A stretch of 64,000 nt of DNA from Segatella copri (GCF_949820605.1 NZ_CATKVU010000006.1:186001-250000), one strand, 5' to 3'. Counted from the stretch's first letter, positions 27,925-36,231 are shown. Notes: generated by a model not told the origin, from the letters alone. Numbers and translations: made by a program.

Positions 27925-28470
27925 ATGAAGACAGAAATCATTATATCCGGTTTTGGCGGTCAGGGCGTTCTCTCTATGGGAAAGATTCTGGCTTATTCAG
28001 GACTGATGGAGGATAAGGAGGTAACCTGGATGCCTGCTTACGGACCAGAGCAGCGTGGCGGTACAGCCAATGTAACGGTCATTGTGAGCGACAGTCGCAT
28101 CTCTTCGCCTATCCTGAGCCATTATGATGTAGCCATCGTGCTCAACCAGCCATCGCTCGACAAGTTTGAGCCGAAGATTAAACCAGGCGGCATCCTGATT
28201 TATGATGGCTATGGTGTGATGAATCCTCCACAGCGCAAGGACATCACCATTTATCGCATTGATGCGATGGACAAGGCTGCCGAGATGAAAAACTCCAAGG
28301 TGTTCAATATGATTGTTTTGGGCGGTCTGCTGAAGGTTTGTCCTGTTGTGAGCACCGATGGTTTGACCAAGGCGCTTTACAAGTCATTGCCAGAGCGCCA
28401 TCATGGTTTGATTCCGCTGAACATGCAGGCAGTGGAAGAGGGAATGAAGATTATCGAAAAGGTAGATTAA
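27925..28470 (+). CDS. korC: 2-oxoacid:ferredoxin oxidoreductase, gamma subunit
   Basis: This 181-residue subunit of the 2-oxoacid:acceptor oxidoreductase gamma family is thought to bind CoA or shape the channel. Family motifs are ISGFGGQGVLSMGKIL near the N-terminus, AYGPEQRGGTANVTVIVSD, and VLNQPSLDKFEPKIKPGG. It completes a four-subunit complex with the three genes upstream. A strong hairpin follows and ends the operon. Confidence 0.92.
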   Translation: MKTEIIISGFGGQGVLSMGKILAYSGLMEDKEVTWMPAYGPEQRGGTANVTVIVSDSRISSPILSHYDVAIVLNQPSLDKFEPKIKPGGILIYDGYGVMNPPQRKDITIYRIDAMDKAAEMKNSKVFNMIVLGGLLKVCPVVSTDGLTKALYKSLPERHHGLIPLNMQAVEEGMKIIEKVD

Positions 28471-28490
28471 ATTCAATCATCATTATAGAT

Positions 28491-28535
28491 AAGGGAGCGG
28501 GCTGCGTTGCGATGCAGTTCGCTCCCTTGTTTTAT
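28491..28535 (+). terminator. Rho-independent terminator of the oxidoreductase operon
   Basis: AAGGGAGCG pairs with CGCTCCCTT; an inner CTGC/GCAG pair extends the stem. It is followed by GTTTTATT. Confidence 0.85.
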
Positions 28536-28558
28536 TAGGCTGGGTTGAAAAGGAAAAA

Positions 28559-28597
28559 ATGATGCATCTTGCAGATTATATATTTAATTTGCATCAT
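28559..28597. repeat. 8-bp inverted repeat upstream of the antitoxin promoter
   Basis: ATGATGCA (28559-28566) and TGCATCAT (28590-28597) are perfect complements 23 bases apart. They could be two half-sites of an operator for the toxin-antitoxin locus or a chance palindrome. Confidence 0.4.
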
Positions 28598-28669
28598 GTA
28601 GTTTGCTACATTCAAAAACTGTTGTTGAATGTTTTTCATATCTTATACTAAAGAAAGTTGTTCTTTTCC

Positions 28670-28700
28670 TTGGCATTTCCAATTCTTTTCTTTAATTTTG
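28670..28700 (+). promoter_or_regulatory. Promoter of the antitoxin gene
   Basis: TTG (28670-28672) and TAATTTTG (28693-28700) are separated by 20 bases, a good match to the Bacteroidota consensus. The -7 box ends 28 bases before the antitoxin start. Confidence 0.7.
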
Positions 28701-28728
28701 TGGCGTTAATTTAAAAGAAAGGAATAAG

Positions 28729-29010
28729 ATGGAAACGATTAATATTCAGTTTCAAGTACCTTCTACAGGTCAATATACGCTTGACGAATTTGTCGCCAAG
28801 CTCAAAGACTATGCAGAAAAATTAGCTAGTTCTATCTCCAAATCAGGAAACTGTTACCAGGAAACTTATATGAGTCAGGCAGAGCAGGAAGCCTACGTGG
28901 CAGAAAGCCTCAACCGTGCTCTTGATGAACTGGAAGCCCATAAGAAGAATGGGACTAAGCCGATGGATGCTCGTGATTTGTTGAGAAGACTTCGGGAAGA
29001 GGAGGCGTAG
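28729..29010 (+). CDS. Probable type II antitoxin (toxin partner broken)
   Basis: This 93-residue protein is intact from ATG 28729 to TAG 29010. A short beta start (TINIQFQVPSTGQYTLDEFV) precedes long amphipathic helices (KLKDYAEKLASSISK, then QAEQEAYVAESLNRALDELE), and a basic/acidic tail (DARDLLRRLREEEA) would suit toxin binding. I do not recognise a named family. The identification rests on position: the next start codon, 1 base after the stop, opens a frame like the beginning of RelE/HigB-type toxins (MKVKIYTEKEFDL). That toxin is disrupted, so this antitoxin is probably an orphan. Confidence 0.55.
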   Translation: METINIQFQVPSTGQYTLDEFVAKLKDYAEKLASSISKSGNCYQETYMSQAEQEAYVAESLNRALDELEAHKKNGTKPMDARDLLRRLREEEA

Positions 29011-29048
29011 TATGAAGGTTAAAATTTATACGGAAAAAGAATTCGACC

Positions 29049-29083
29049 TGTATGGTTGAAATTGCCCTTTCAGGCTGTTTCAA
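29049..29083 (+). repeat. 35-bp direct repeat, left copy
   Basis: This is identical over 35 bases to 31103-31137. The unit has internal dyad symmetry: TTGAAA...TTTCAA outside and GCC-CTTTCA-GGC inside, so it can fold as a hairpin. It interrupts the toxin gene. Confidence 0.9.
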
Positions 29084-29168
29084 TCTATGTACAGATGACC
29101 AGCCAAGAATTAAAATCGATGCCGGATAGTGCAAAATAGAAATAATTGCAAACGTTTAATTGTAAAAT

Positions 29169-31070
29169 ATGGTACAACATAAGATTATCAAAAGATTGGA
29201 GACGATTGTTGTCTTTCTGATGCTGCTTGTTGCCACTACAGCGCAAGCCAAGCGAGTTGTTGAGCGTCCTTACTTCTTAGGCTCAAACAATCACAAATTA
29301 GAGATTGAGCGTGTTACGCTCGATAAGAAAGCTACATTTCTTGACGTGAAAATATATCAGGCCAGTGGAGAGGTGGGCATAGATTCACATGCTTCTATTA
29401 TGGCAAATGGAGTAAAATATGACTATATTGGCAGCAAGCAATTGCCTAAAGGGGTATTCGTGAAAGTGCCCATATGTGGATATGTTGCAGCCACATTGCG
29501 CTTTAAACCAATGCCAGAGACTACAACAGAGTTTGACTTTCGTGAAATAGCCGACAATTCCGGCTGGAATATTTATGGAGTGCGTCTCGATGGCAAGCGT
29601 CCACAGGCCGACATTCCGCAACACTTGCTGCAACAAGCACCTGATAAGAACAGCAAGTTACCAGCAACCGACCTTAATCTTGGCAAGACTGTTGTAGCCG
29701 TGCGCCTGCTTGAATATAAACCAGAATACAAGACCACGCTCGATATTATAGTTGATAATTGGTTCTCGCCACAACACATGCCATTCGCTCATGACTCTAT
29801 CGGCGTAGATGGCACTTGTCGAGTCAGCGCCAATGCGATATTGCCAACTGTAGCAACTATACGTGTAAACAGAATGGAGATACCATTTCTTGCCGTACCT
29901 AATGACACGACAACCGTGACCATCGACCTACCAACACTTACCCTTGCCGCTACACACCTTTTTGCAAATGATTCTGAAGTAAAGAAATTTGTATGGTTTG
30001 AAGGCAAACACGCTGCCGTAGATACCGAATTGCAGAGCGTAAAGACTATGCTTGATGTATATGGCGATACTTTCTTTGATGATATCTGCGGAATGACTCC
30101 ATTGCAATATCGCGATTATGTGCAGCAGAATTATGAACGACTATCGGCTGCCATCAATTCCAATGCAGCTATTGGCTCCGCCACCCGAACATTGGCGCAG
30201 AATATCCTGTCTATGAATTATGCATCGGCTCTGTTTGGCTTTAAGAACAATATATCTATGGCTCCAATGATAACAGGTAAGAGAGGTGTGCCACGTGCCG
30301 ACATGCGTATCGACACCCTGTCTTATTTCAAGCCTCTGGAGCAACTATCCGTGCTTCGTTCAAAGGATCAGCGTTACTATCATTATCTATCCGACTTCAC
30401 GTCAGCTCTTCGCCGTCAATATATGTCTGCCGACCCTTTGTTGGACGATATCGCTATTGGTAAGCGTCTAAGCCGTTCGTTCAACCGCAAATGTCCTCTT
30501 ACCGAACAGCAGATAGCGGTGGCTCATGACAGTATAGCCAACGATATGGTGCGCGAATTAATTCTTGCCAATAGCGATGATTTAAAGTCGCAACTGTCAG
30601 CTGCCAACAAAAAAATGGAAGAGATTAAAAAGACGGCCAATATCTCTTCTTTATACTTATCAATTATTGACATAGACCCTAAGATGTCTGCCCAGCAGAT
30701 ATTGCCCACGATAACAGATAAGTATAAAGGTAAAGCTGTGCTCATCGATTTCTGGAACACGTGGTGCGTGCCATGCAGGGCAGCAATGTCGGCCATTCGT
30801 CCTTTGAAAGAACAACTTCATGATGTGGTGTATGTCTATATAGCTGATGCCTCATCGCCTGTAGATAAATGGGGCGAGATGATAAAGACAATAAGTGGCG
30901 TGCATGTGCGCTTGACCAAAGAACAGGCTGCTGCTCTTGCCGAAATTCATAAGTTCTCGGGCATTCCTACCTATTTTGTTGTAAATAAGGAAGGAAAGAT
31001 AACCTATCAGAAGACAAGCTTTCCTGGAGTGGAAACGTTAAGGGAGCAACTGGTGTCTGCCATGCGTTAA
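29169..31070 (+). CDS. Exported protein with C-terminal thioredoxin-like (TlpA/ResA-type) domain
   Basis: This 633-residue protein has a signal peptide (hydrophobic VVFLMLLVATTAQA, cleavage about residue 27). About 480 residues of beta-rich then helical sequence without a motif I can name follow. The C-terminal thioredoxin fold (about 500-633) has active site WCVPC in IDFWNTWCVPCRAAMSAIRP and the cis-Pro loop FSGIPTYFVVNKEGK. It is probably a periplasmic or envelope thiol-disulfide reductase like other Bacteroidota TlpA-family fusions. The gene is the only one between the two 35-bp repeats (85 bases after the left, 32 before the right), as if it were a single-gene cassette inserted in the toxin gene. 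Confidence 0.85.
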   Translation: MVQHKIIKRLETIVVFLMLLVATTAQAKRVVERPYFLGSNNHKLEIERVTLDKKATFLDVKIYQASGEVGIDSHASIMANGVKYDYIGSKQLPKGVFVKVPICGYVAATLRFKPMPETTTEFDFREIADNSGWNIYGVRLDGKRPQADIPQHLLQQAPDKNSKLPATDLNLGKTVVAVRLLEYKPEYKTTLDIIVDNWFSPQHMPFAHDSIGVDGTCRVSANAILPTVATIRVNRMEIPFLAVPNDTTTVTIDLPTLTLAATHLFANDSEVKKFVWFEGKHAAVDTELQSVKTMLDVYGDTFFDDICGMTPLQYRDYVQQNYERLSAAINSNAAIGSATRTLAQNILSMNYASALFGFKNNISMAPMITGKRGVPRADMRIDTLSYFKPLEQLSVLRSKDQRYYHYLSDFTSALRRQYMSADPLLDDIAIGKRLSRSFNRKCPLTEQQIAVAHDSIANDMVRELILANSDDLKSQLSAANKKMEEIKKTANISSLYLSIIDIDPKMSAQQILPTITDKYKGKAVLIDFWNTWCVPCRAAMSAIRPLKEQLHDVVYVYIADASSPVDKWGEMIKTISGVHVRLTKEQAAALAEIHKFSGIPTYFVVNKEGKITYQKTSFPGVETLREQLVSAMR

Positions 31071-31102
31071 CATTCGGTCCAGAACAGTTGAGATACCGTT
31101 TA

Positions 31103-31137
31103 TGTATGGTTGAAATTGCCCTTTCAGGCTGTTTCAA
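31103..31137 (+). repeat. 35-bp direct repeat, right copy
   Basis: This copy is identical to 29049-29083. Here the outer dyad is longer (GGTTGAAA with TTTCAACC) because of the flanking bases, giving a REP-like imperfect palindrome of about 32 bases. Confidence 0.9.
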
Positions 31138-31290
31138 CCGTACAGATCGAAAGAATTCATTATCATTGATTTGTTGACAATCTATGATAAAGGAGAAATC
31201 TCTAATATCTCTGATGAGTTTATCAGCTTTTTGCTTGATAAACGTGAAAATGTCTAATACATAGAATAGGTCTCTTTTTTGTCCTTGCCC

Positions 31291-31370
31291 CTGATTTGCA
31301 ACAAACTTTAACGCTGTTGCCGCTGATTTGCGACAAGAAAGTAGTATCTTTGCCCCTGATTTGAAACAAA
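31291..31370 (+). promoter_or_regulatory. Three phased 15-bp direct repeats overlapping a promoter
   Basis: CTGATTTGCAACAAA (31291-31305), CTGATTTGCGACAAG (31323-31337) and CTGATTTGAAACAAA (31356-31370) start 32 and 33 bases apart, about three helical turns. The -7 box TATCTTTG (31345-31352) lies between copies 2 and 3, and copy 3 ends at the A of the ATG at 31370. The arrangement suggests an operator for a repressor or self-regulation. Confidence 0.65.
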
Positions 31371-32716
31371 TGCGTATGTTTAGACGAAATATCATCAGTA
31401 AATTGGAGGCTTGGAAGCAAGACAAAAAGCATAAGCCTCTTATCCTGAGAGGAGCTCGACAGGTTGGCAAGACAACTGTGGTCAATGAGTTTGGCTCTCA
31501 GTTTGATAATTATCTATATTTCAATCTGGAAAGAAATGAGAATGCCAAGTTGTTTGAAATGGAGATTCCTTTAGACGACCTGGTGAATATGCTGTATGCC
31601 AGTGTCGGTAAGGTTAAGAAAGAAGGAACTACACTTCTTTTTATCGACGAGATACAGAATTCTCCTAAAACCATAGCACTACTCAGGTATTTCTATGAAC
31701 AGAGACCAGATTTGTATGTTATTGCTGCTGGCAGTCTGTTGGAGAATCTGGTGGATGTTAAAGTCAGTTTCCCTGTGGGAAGAGTACAGTATCTGGCTTT
31801 GCGACCTTGTTCGTTTTCGGAGTTCCTGGGGGCTATCGGCAAGAATAATCTGCTTGCCGTACTCTCGCAGAAGGCTGAGTATACGGTTGCCTTCCATGAA
31901 CAGTTGATGCATCTTTTCAATCAATATACCATTGTGGGAGGGATGCCTGAAGCAGTGCAGCAGTATGCTGAAACCCAAGATGTCATTGGTATCGAAGATG
32001 TTTATGAAACTCTGGTGCAAGCCTATAAGGATGATTCTGAGAAATACGTCAGAGGCAATAAGTTGACTGACGTGGTGAGATTCATCCTCTCCTATGGTTG
32101 GGCTTTTTCGGGTGAGACCATTACGTTAGGCAACTTTGCCAATTCTGGCTATAAGTCAAGAGAGGTGGGCGAGGCTTTTAGATTGCTGGAGAAGGCTATG
32201 CTCTTGGAGTTGATTTACCCTGTATCTTCTACCCAGTTGCCGATTATCCCTGAGACCAAGCGAATGCCAAAACTCATCTGGTTTGATACGGGATTGGTGA
32301 ACTATCAGGCGGGAATCAGAAAGGAAATCATTGGCTCTACCGATATGGTGGACAGTTGGCGTGGGCATATTGCAGAACAAATTACGGCTCAGGAGTTATT
32401 GGCTTTGGAAGATAGGGTGGGACAGCATCGCTCGTTTTGGGCAAAGCCGAATAACGGTGCAGAGGTTGATTTCATTTTTTCTCATAACTCCAAGCTTTAT
32501 CCGATAGAGGTAAAGAGCGGAACGAATGCCCATCTCCGTTCACTTCAGGTGTTTATGGATAGTTCTGATGTAAACATAGCCATCCGTATCTGGTCAAAGC
32601 CTTATTCTATAGATAAGGTCAAGACCATTCATGGCAAGGAGTTTACGTTGATCAATCTTCCGTTTTATCTGATAGGTAATTTGCGGAGCGTATTGGATGC
32701 TGTTGTCGAAGAATAA
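31370..32716 (+). CDS. AAA_14/DUF4143-family ATPase
   Basis: This protein has about 448 residues from ATG 31370 (the frame extends to a TTG at 31328, but that lies in the promoter; MFRRN at 31376 is another possible start). The N-terminal AAA ATPase carries Walker A LRGARQVGKTTVV and Walker B TLLFIDEIQNS, plus the arginine-rich sensor region. The C-terminal DUF4143 part shows a PD-(D/E)XK-like core: NNGAEVDFIFSH and YPIEVKSGTNA (D...E-x-K). The family is widespread in bacteria and archaea with no agreed function; links to defence and mobile DNA have been suggested. It lies just after the broken toxin gene. Confidence 0.92.
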   Translation: MRMFRRNIISKLEAWKQDKKHKPLILRGARQVGKTTVVNEFGSQFDNYLYFNLERNENAKLFEMEIPLDDLVNMLYASVGKVKKEGTTLLFIDEIQNSPKTIALLRYFYEQRPDLYVIAAGSLLENLVDVKVSFPVGRVQYLALRPCSFSEFLGAIGKNNLLAVLSQKAEYTVAFHEQLMHLFNQYTIVGGMPEAVQQYAETQDVIGIEDVYETLVQAYKDDSEKYVRGNKLTDVVRFILSYGWAFSGETITLGNFANSGYKSREVGEAFRLLEKAMLLELIYPVSSTQLPIIPETKRMPKLIWFDTGLVNYQAGIRKEIIGSTDMVDSWRGHIAEQITAQELLALEDRVGQHRSFWAKPNNGAEVDFIFSHNSKLYPIEVKSGTNAHLRSLQVFMDSSDVNIAIRIWSKPYSIDKVKTIHGKEFTLINLPFYLIGNLRSVLDAVVEE

Positions 32717-32737
32717 AGGGTAGATACAAAAACAAAA

Positions 32738-32776
32738 GAATTCAGCAAATAAGCATCTTGGCTATTTGCTGAATTC
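32738..32776. terminator. Bidirectional terminator between convergent genes
   Basis: A perfect 14-bp inverted repeat GAATTCAGCAAATA / TATTTGCTGAATTC with an 11-base loop lies between the plus-strand ATPase gene and the minus-strand gene ending at 32809. Confidence 0.8.
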
Positions 32777-32808
32777 TCAATTCATATTCTATTTTTTCCT
32801 TTTATTCT

Positions 32809-33531
32809 TTACTTGAAGTTGAGCTTGCCTTCGGCAATCTTCTTAGCTTCTTCTAGCTTGTTGGTGGTTATGAAGTCAACGCCGGAATCTACGCATTTCT
32901 GAATCTCCTTCATCTGGTCGATGGTCCATACATTCACCTTCATGCCCAGGTCGTGACTCTCTTTAATCCAGTTCGGATTTTTGAGGAGGGCACCACCATA
33001 GTAGTCGATGCCGGCAAAGCCTTTCTGCTTGATGACTTTGGGAGCCACGTCGCTGCCCAGATTGTAAACCCGGGCTTGTGGGTTCAGCTTCACGAGTTCC
33101 TCGCAGGCATGCATGCTGAAGGAGATGTAATCCACCTGCTTCTCCATGCCGGTTGCCTTTACTAAATCAAGGCAAGCCTTTACGCATCTGTCTTCACGCT
33201 CAGGAGTCTGATGTGCCATGATTTCCAGAATCAGCTGCATGGGAGCAAGCTTCTTGCCTGCCTCCAGATAACTCTTCAGCGTGGCGATAGGCTCACCGTT
33301 GGCAAGCTTCAGATTCTTGATGTCGGCATACTTGGCGTTCTCGATGATGATGCCATGGATATCGTCGTCCTGGTTTACCACCACGGTGTCAGGAAGAACA
33401 AGGCTATGCAAAGAATTGCAAAATAAAAATGCCTCATTTCCAATGCTGGTAACGCTGTCAGAAATGATAATATCAAACAGAGAACTGCAACCCCTAAATG
33501 CAGACTCAGCAAACATGACAAACCAGCTCAT
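32809..33531 (-). pseudogene. Chimera: BspA-type repeat fragment fused to the C-terminal part of a glycerophosphodiesterase
   Basis: This 240-codon frame joins two unrelated pieces. Residues 1-51 are BspA-like leucine-rich repeats (SAFRGCSSLFDIIISDSV, IGNEAFLFCNSLHSLVLPDTV). From VVNQDDDIHGI onward the sequence is the C-terminal three quarters of a glycerophosphodiester phosphodiesterase (IIENAKYADIKNLKLANG, MKVNVWTIDQMKEIQKCVDSGVDFITTN). The phosphodiesterase N-terminus with the catalytic HRG and the EN metal ligand is missing, and the normal HD is QD here. It is expected to lack activity. The joint near 33385 was probably formed by illegitimate recombination. It could still be translated. 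Confidence 0.75.
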
Positions 33532-33648
33532 TCTGCTAAGGACGAAGCAGAAAGATGCCGAAGTTATTATGCAAACATTGCTTTCTTCAAAGGCGCCCTA
33601 ACCGAATACACATTCCAAATTGTTACTGGGAATATTTACAAAAATGGT

Positions 33649-34024
33649 ATGGAAAAATATAGAGCTATTATTGCAGGAAGCAGCAGTTTCTTCAATTGTG
33701 ATTTGATGAAAGAAAAATGCTGCCTCTACCTTGAGAACAAACTTAAGACGCATCATGTCATCTTACTCTCAGGAACTTCCATTGGTACAACAGAATTGAT
33801 AAAAAGACTATCCAGCAGAATTAAAAATCCTAGTTGAATCTAACTTTGCTGAATGGGATAGATTCGGCCGAAGTGCTGCTGGTATATCAAACATTAAAAT
33901 GGTAGAAAGAGCTAATGTGCTTATTGCTTTTTGGGATGGAATGAGTACAAGGACAAAGCAACTTATAGATATGGCCATAGCCAAGCAAATACCAGTTAAA
34001 ATTATACGATATTGGCATAATTAA
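33649..34024 (+). pseudogene. Frameshifted DUF2493/SLOG-type gene
   Basis: The first frame (MEKYRAIIAGSSSFFN to RIKNPS, stop at 33837) matches the start of small SLOG-superfamily proteins (YRAIIAGSRSF..., ILLSGTARGAD in intact members; here ILLSGTSIGTTE). A different frame then continues from about 33812 (LVESNFAEWDRFGRSAAG, NIKMVERANVLIAFWDGMS, IPVKIIRYW) to TAA 34024. One single-base shift near 33810 restores the full protein of about 125 residues. Intact members bind nucleotides or ligands and occur near mobile and defence genes. The same frame is open upstream of 33649 for about 45 codons (HSAKDEAERCRSYY), perhaps part of the remnant. Confidence 0.75.
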
Positions 34025-34170
34025 CAAGATGAAACAACTTCTATGCAGAATTTTCGCACAGATTACAATATAAATCCCCCAAAAAGTGAAAAAACGAGTA
34101 AATCAGTATTGATTCTAAACAAATTTCACTATCTTTGCAGAGCCTTACCATGTAAAGTGGATAAGCACAA

Positions 34171-34245
34171 ATTAATTTTGACTTAGATGATGGTGTAGTG
34201 GTCAACTATGCCAAATTTGGGGATGTTCTAAAAAAGATAAAATAG
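34171..34245 (+). pseudogene. Remnant tail of a BREX/PglX-like DNA methyltransferase
   Basis: The last 24 codons before TAG 34245 read INFDLDDGVVVNYAKFG then DVLKKIK. The wording DLDDGV-VNYAKF is what I recall at the extreme C-terminus of PglX-type adenine methyltransferases of BREX-like loci. An in-frame TAA lies just upstream (34162), so only this tail survives. It ends 7 bases before the DUF262 gene. The assignment is tentative because the fragment is so short. Confidence 0.45.
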
Positions 34246-34252
34246 CAAAGCT

Positions 34253-36226
34253 ATGGTTAATAGTATTGACAGAAAAGCGGTAACAGAACTTATGAAGGGG
34301 TATTATTTTTATATCCCTTCATATCAGCGCGGCTATAGATGGACCAGCATCCAGGTGGTTCAACTACTAAGTGACTTATTATGTTATGCAAGTAGCACTT
34401 TTAACAAGCGAATACAAGGTATCAACGAAGGTGAGTACTATTGTCTGCAGCCGGTAGTAGCAAGAAAAATCACAGACAAAGAAGTACTGAAAAAATTCCT
34501 ACCAAAAGATGCTAAGAAAGATGCAGAAGCATGGGAGATCATAGATGGTCAACAAAGACTTACAACTCTTTATATATTGTACAAGTATTTAATTACGAAG
34601 TGCAATATTTCTGCTGAAAGTTTAAAAGAGGATGAAATAGAACTCTATCATCTTACCTATGCCACAAGAAAAGGGTCTTCAGTTTTCTTAGCAAATATTG
34701 GAAACAACGATGATGAATGCAATGATAATATTGATTTTTTCCACATGAGTCAAGCCTATGAAACTATTGACAAATGGATAAGAAGCATTGATGAGTATGA
34801 ACTTACAGGTGCAAAAAGTTTGTGCCAAAGATACAACTTAAGCACAAAAGTGAGCGATATTCTGAACATATTCCGTTCATTATTAAATGCGGAAAAAGAT
34901 AAATATTCAATGTATGGATCAGTCCAAGTATTATGGTATGAACTTGCAGATGACAAAGATGCCATTAAAGAGTTTAGAGAAATCAATACAGGTAAGATTT
35001 ATCTAACAGATGCTGAATTAATAAAAGCTCTCTTTCTCAGAACACAGAACTTGGAATCGCAAGAGCATATTCAAATGCAGCGTGCCTTAGAATGGGAAAA
35101 TATTGAAAATACGCTCCAAAATGATGCTTTCTGGTGTTTTTTAAACGCCAAAGGAATTGATATGCCTAACCGCATTGACTTCATCTTTAATCTAAGATAT
35201 AAGATGGAAACTCTTTCTGTCTTAAATCAAGACGATGACAATCTTGATGGAAAAGTTGATACACTGTTAAGAGACTGTGAAACAAAACTCGCAACGAATA
35301 ACTTTGTGTTCAACTATTTCTACGACAAGTTTGATGGAAAATCTAATGTTGAATTGATTCAAGCATTAACCACGGAATGGGATGAAATACTTAATATCTT
35401 CCATACAATAGAAGATTGGTATGAGGATGTCATCACCTATAACCTTATAGGTATGCTCAGTCAGTACCAAGGCAACTTGCTTCCGAAGTGTTATTATCAT
35501 TTCAATCACATGGATGAAAATGAGTCCAGGGGTGAATTTAAAGATTGGCTTAAACAAAAAATTTGTGATCAGACACAAAATATCACTGTGGAACAGGGAC
35601 ATATTGACCTCAGCTTTGGTGATAGCCGAATATTTAATTTGCTCTTGCTCTTAAATGTCCATCATTTAAATAAGCAAGCAGAAGGACTTGAGAGCCAAAG
35701 CGAGTTAAGTTCTATCTATAAATTTCCATTTGATGTTCTTACTAAACAAGGTTGGGATATAGAACATATAGATTCATTCACAACTAATGGATTGAAAGAA
35801 ATATCAAGCAAAAAGGAATGGATTAGCATAGCTCTTGAAGACTTAAGTATGAATGAAGAGGAAAGATCTTTCATAAATGAGCTTTACGAAGAAGGAGAAC
35901 TTGACAAGGCCATCGAGAAAATACGAGAAATCGCAAAAGAGTGGACTGATGCACCAGAGGAGGTTAAGAATAATATTGGGAACCTCACTCTATTAGACTC
36001 AGAAACCAACCGTTCATATGGTAATAGCTTATTTGTAGTGAAACGTCGTAAAATCATTGAAAGAATGAAAGCTGGCATTTATGTTCCAGTTACAACTACT
36101 TATGTCTTCATGAAACTCTTCGACGAAAACGGAACAAACCGCTCTCGATGGGGAGAAGAGGACATGAATAAATATCAAGCCTACATTTGCGATGAACTCA
36201 AAGATTATCTAAACATTAAAAAGTAA
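34253..36226 (+). CDS. DUF262/DUF1524 protein (GmrSD-type), first gene of a tandem pair
   Basis: This 657-residue protein has the N-terminal DUF262 (ParB-like) motifs FYIPSYQRGYRWT (about 17-29) and WEIIDGQQRLTTLYIL (about 95-110). DUF262 is the nucleotide-hydrolysing domain of GmrSD-type enzymes, which cut modified phage DNA. The C-terminal part resembles the DUF1524 HNH nuclease: GWDIEHIDSF, then NNIGNLTLLDSETNRSYGN and FVVKRRKI (the family pattern is EHI-x-P ... N-x-x-GNLTL ... N). A -7 box (TATCTTTG, 34130-34137) with TTG 18 bases upstream may drive it. The second DUF262 gene starts 5 bases after the stop, so the two are co-transcribed and presumably act together. Confidence 0.87.
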   Translation: MVNSIDRKAVTELMKGYYFYIPSYQRGYRWTSIQVVQLLSDLLCYASSTFNKRIQGINEGEYYCLQPVVARKITDKEVLKKFLPKDAKKDAEAWEIIDGQQRLTTLYILYKYLITKCNISAESLKEDEIELYHLTYATRKGSSVFLANIGNNDDECNDNIDFFHMSQAYETIDKWIRSIDEYELTGAKSLCQRYNLSTKVSDILNIFRSLLNAEKDKYSMYGSVQVLWYELADDKDAIKEFREINTGKIYLTDAELIKALFLRTQNLESQEHIQMQRALEWENIENTLQNDAFWCFLNAKGIDMPNRIDFIFNLRYKMETLSVLNQDDDNLDGKVDTLLRDCETKLATNNFVFNYFYDKFDGKSNVELIQALTTEWDEILNIFHTIEDWYEDVITYNLIGMLSQYQGNLLPKCYYHFNHMDENESRGEFKDWLKQKICDQTQNITVEQGHIDLSFGDSRIFNLLLLLNVHHLNKQAEGLESQSELSSIYKFPFDVLTKQGWDIEHIDSFTTNGLKEISSKKEWISIALEDLSMNEEERSFINELYEEGELDKAIEKIREIAKEWTDAPEEVKNNIGNLTLLDSETNRSYGNSLFVVKRRKIIERMKAGIYVPVTTTYVFMKLFDENGTNRSRWGEEDMNKYQAYICDELKDYLNIKK

Positions 36227-36231
36227 AGACA

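Larger units (their letters stand above)
29012..31257 (+). pseudogene. RelE/HigB-type toxin gene split by a 2-kb insert
   Basis: Two pieces of one toxin-like gene flank a 2-kb insert. The 5' piece (29012-29059) reads MKVKIYTEKEFDLYG then stops within a 35-bp repeat. The 3' piece (31138-31257) reads PYRSKEFIIIDLLTIYDKG and ends FLLDKRENV. The wording LLTIYDK is what I expect near the C-terminus of the Bacteroidota RelE/ParE-type toxins that begin MKVKIYT. Together the pieces encode about 54 residues against a usual 110 or so, so the middle is also lost. The toxin should be dead. Family assignment is by recollection of sequence style, not by alignment. Confidence 0.55.

Noticed and set aside
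29084..31102. Insertion sequence between the 35-bp repeats
   Set aside because: The segment has no transposase or IS-type terminal inverted repeats, and 35 bp is too long for a usual target duplication, so I describe it only as a repeat-bounded insert.
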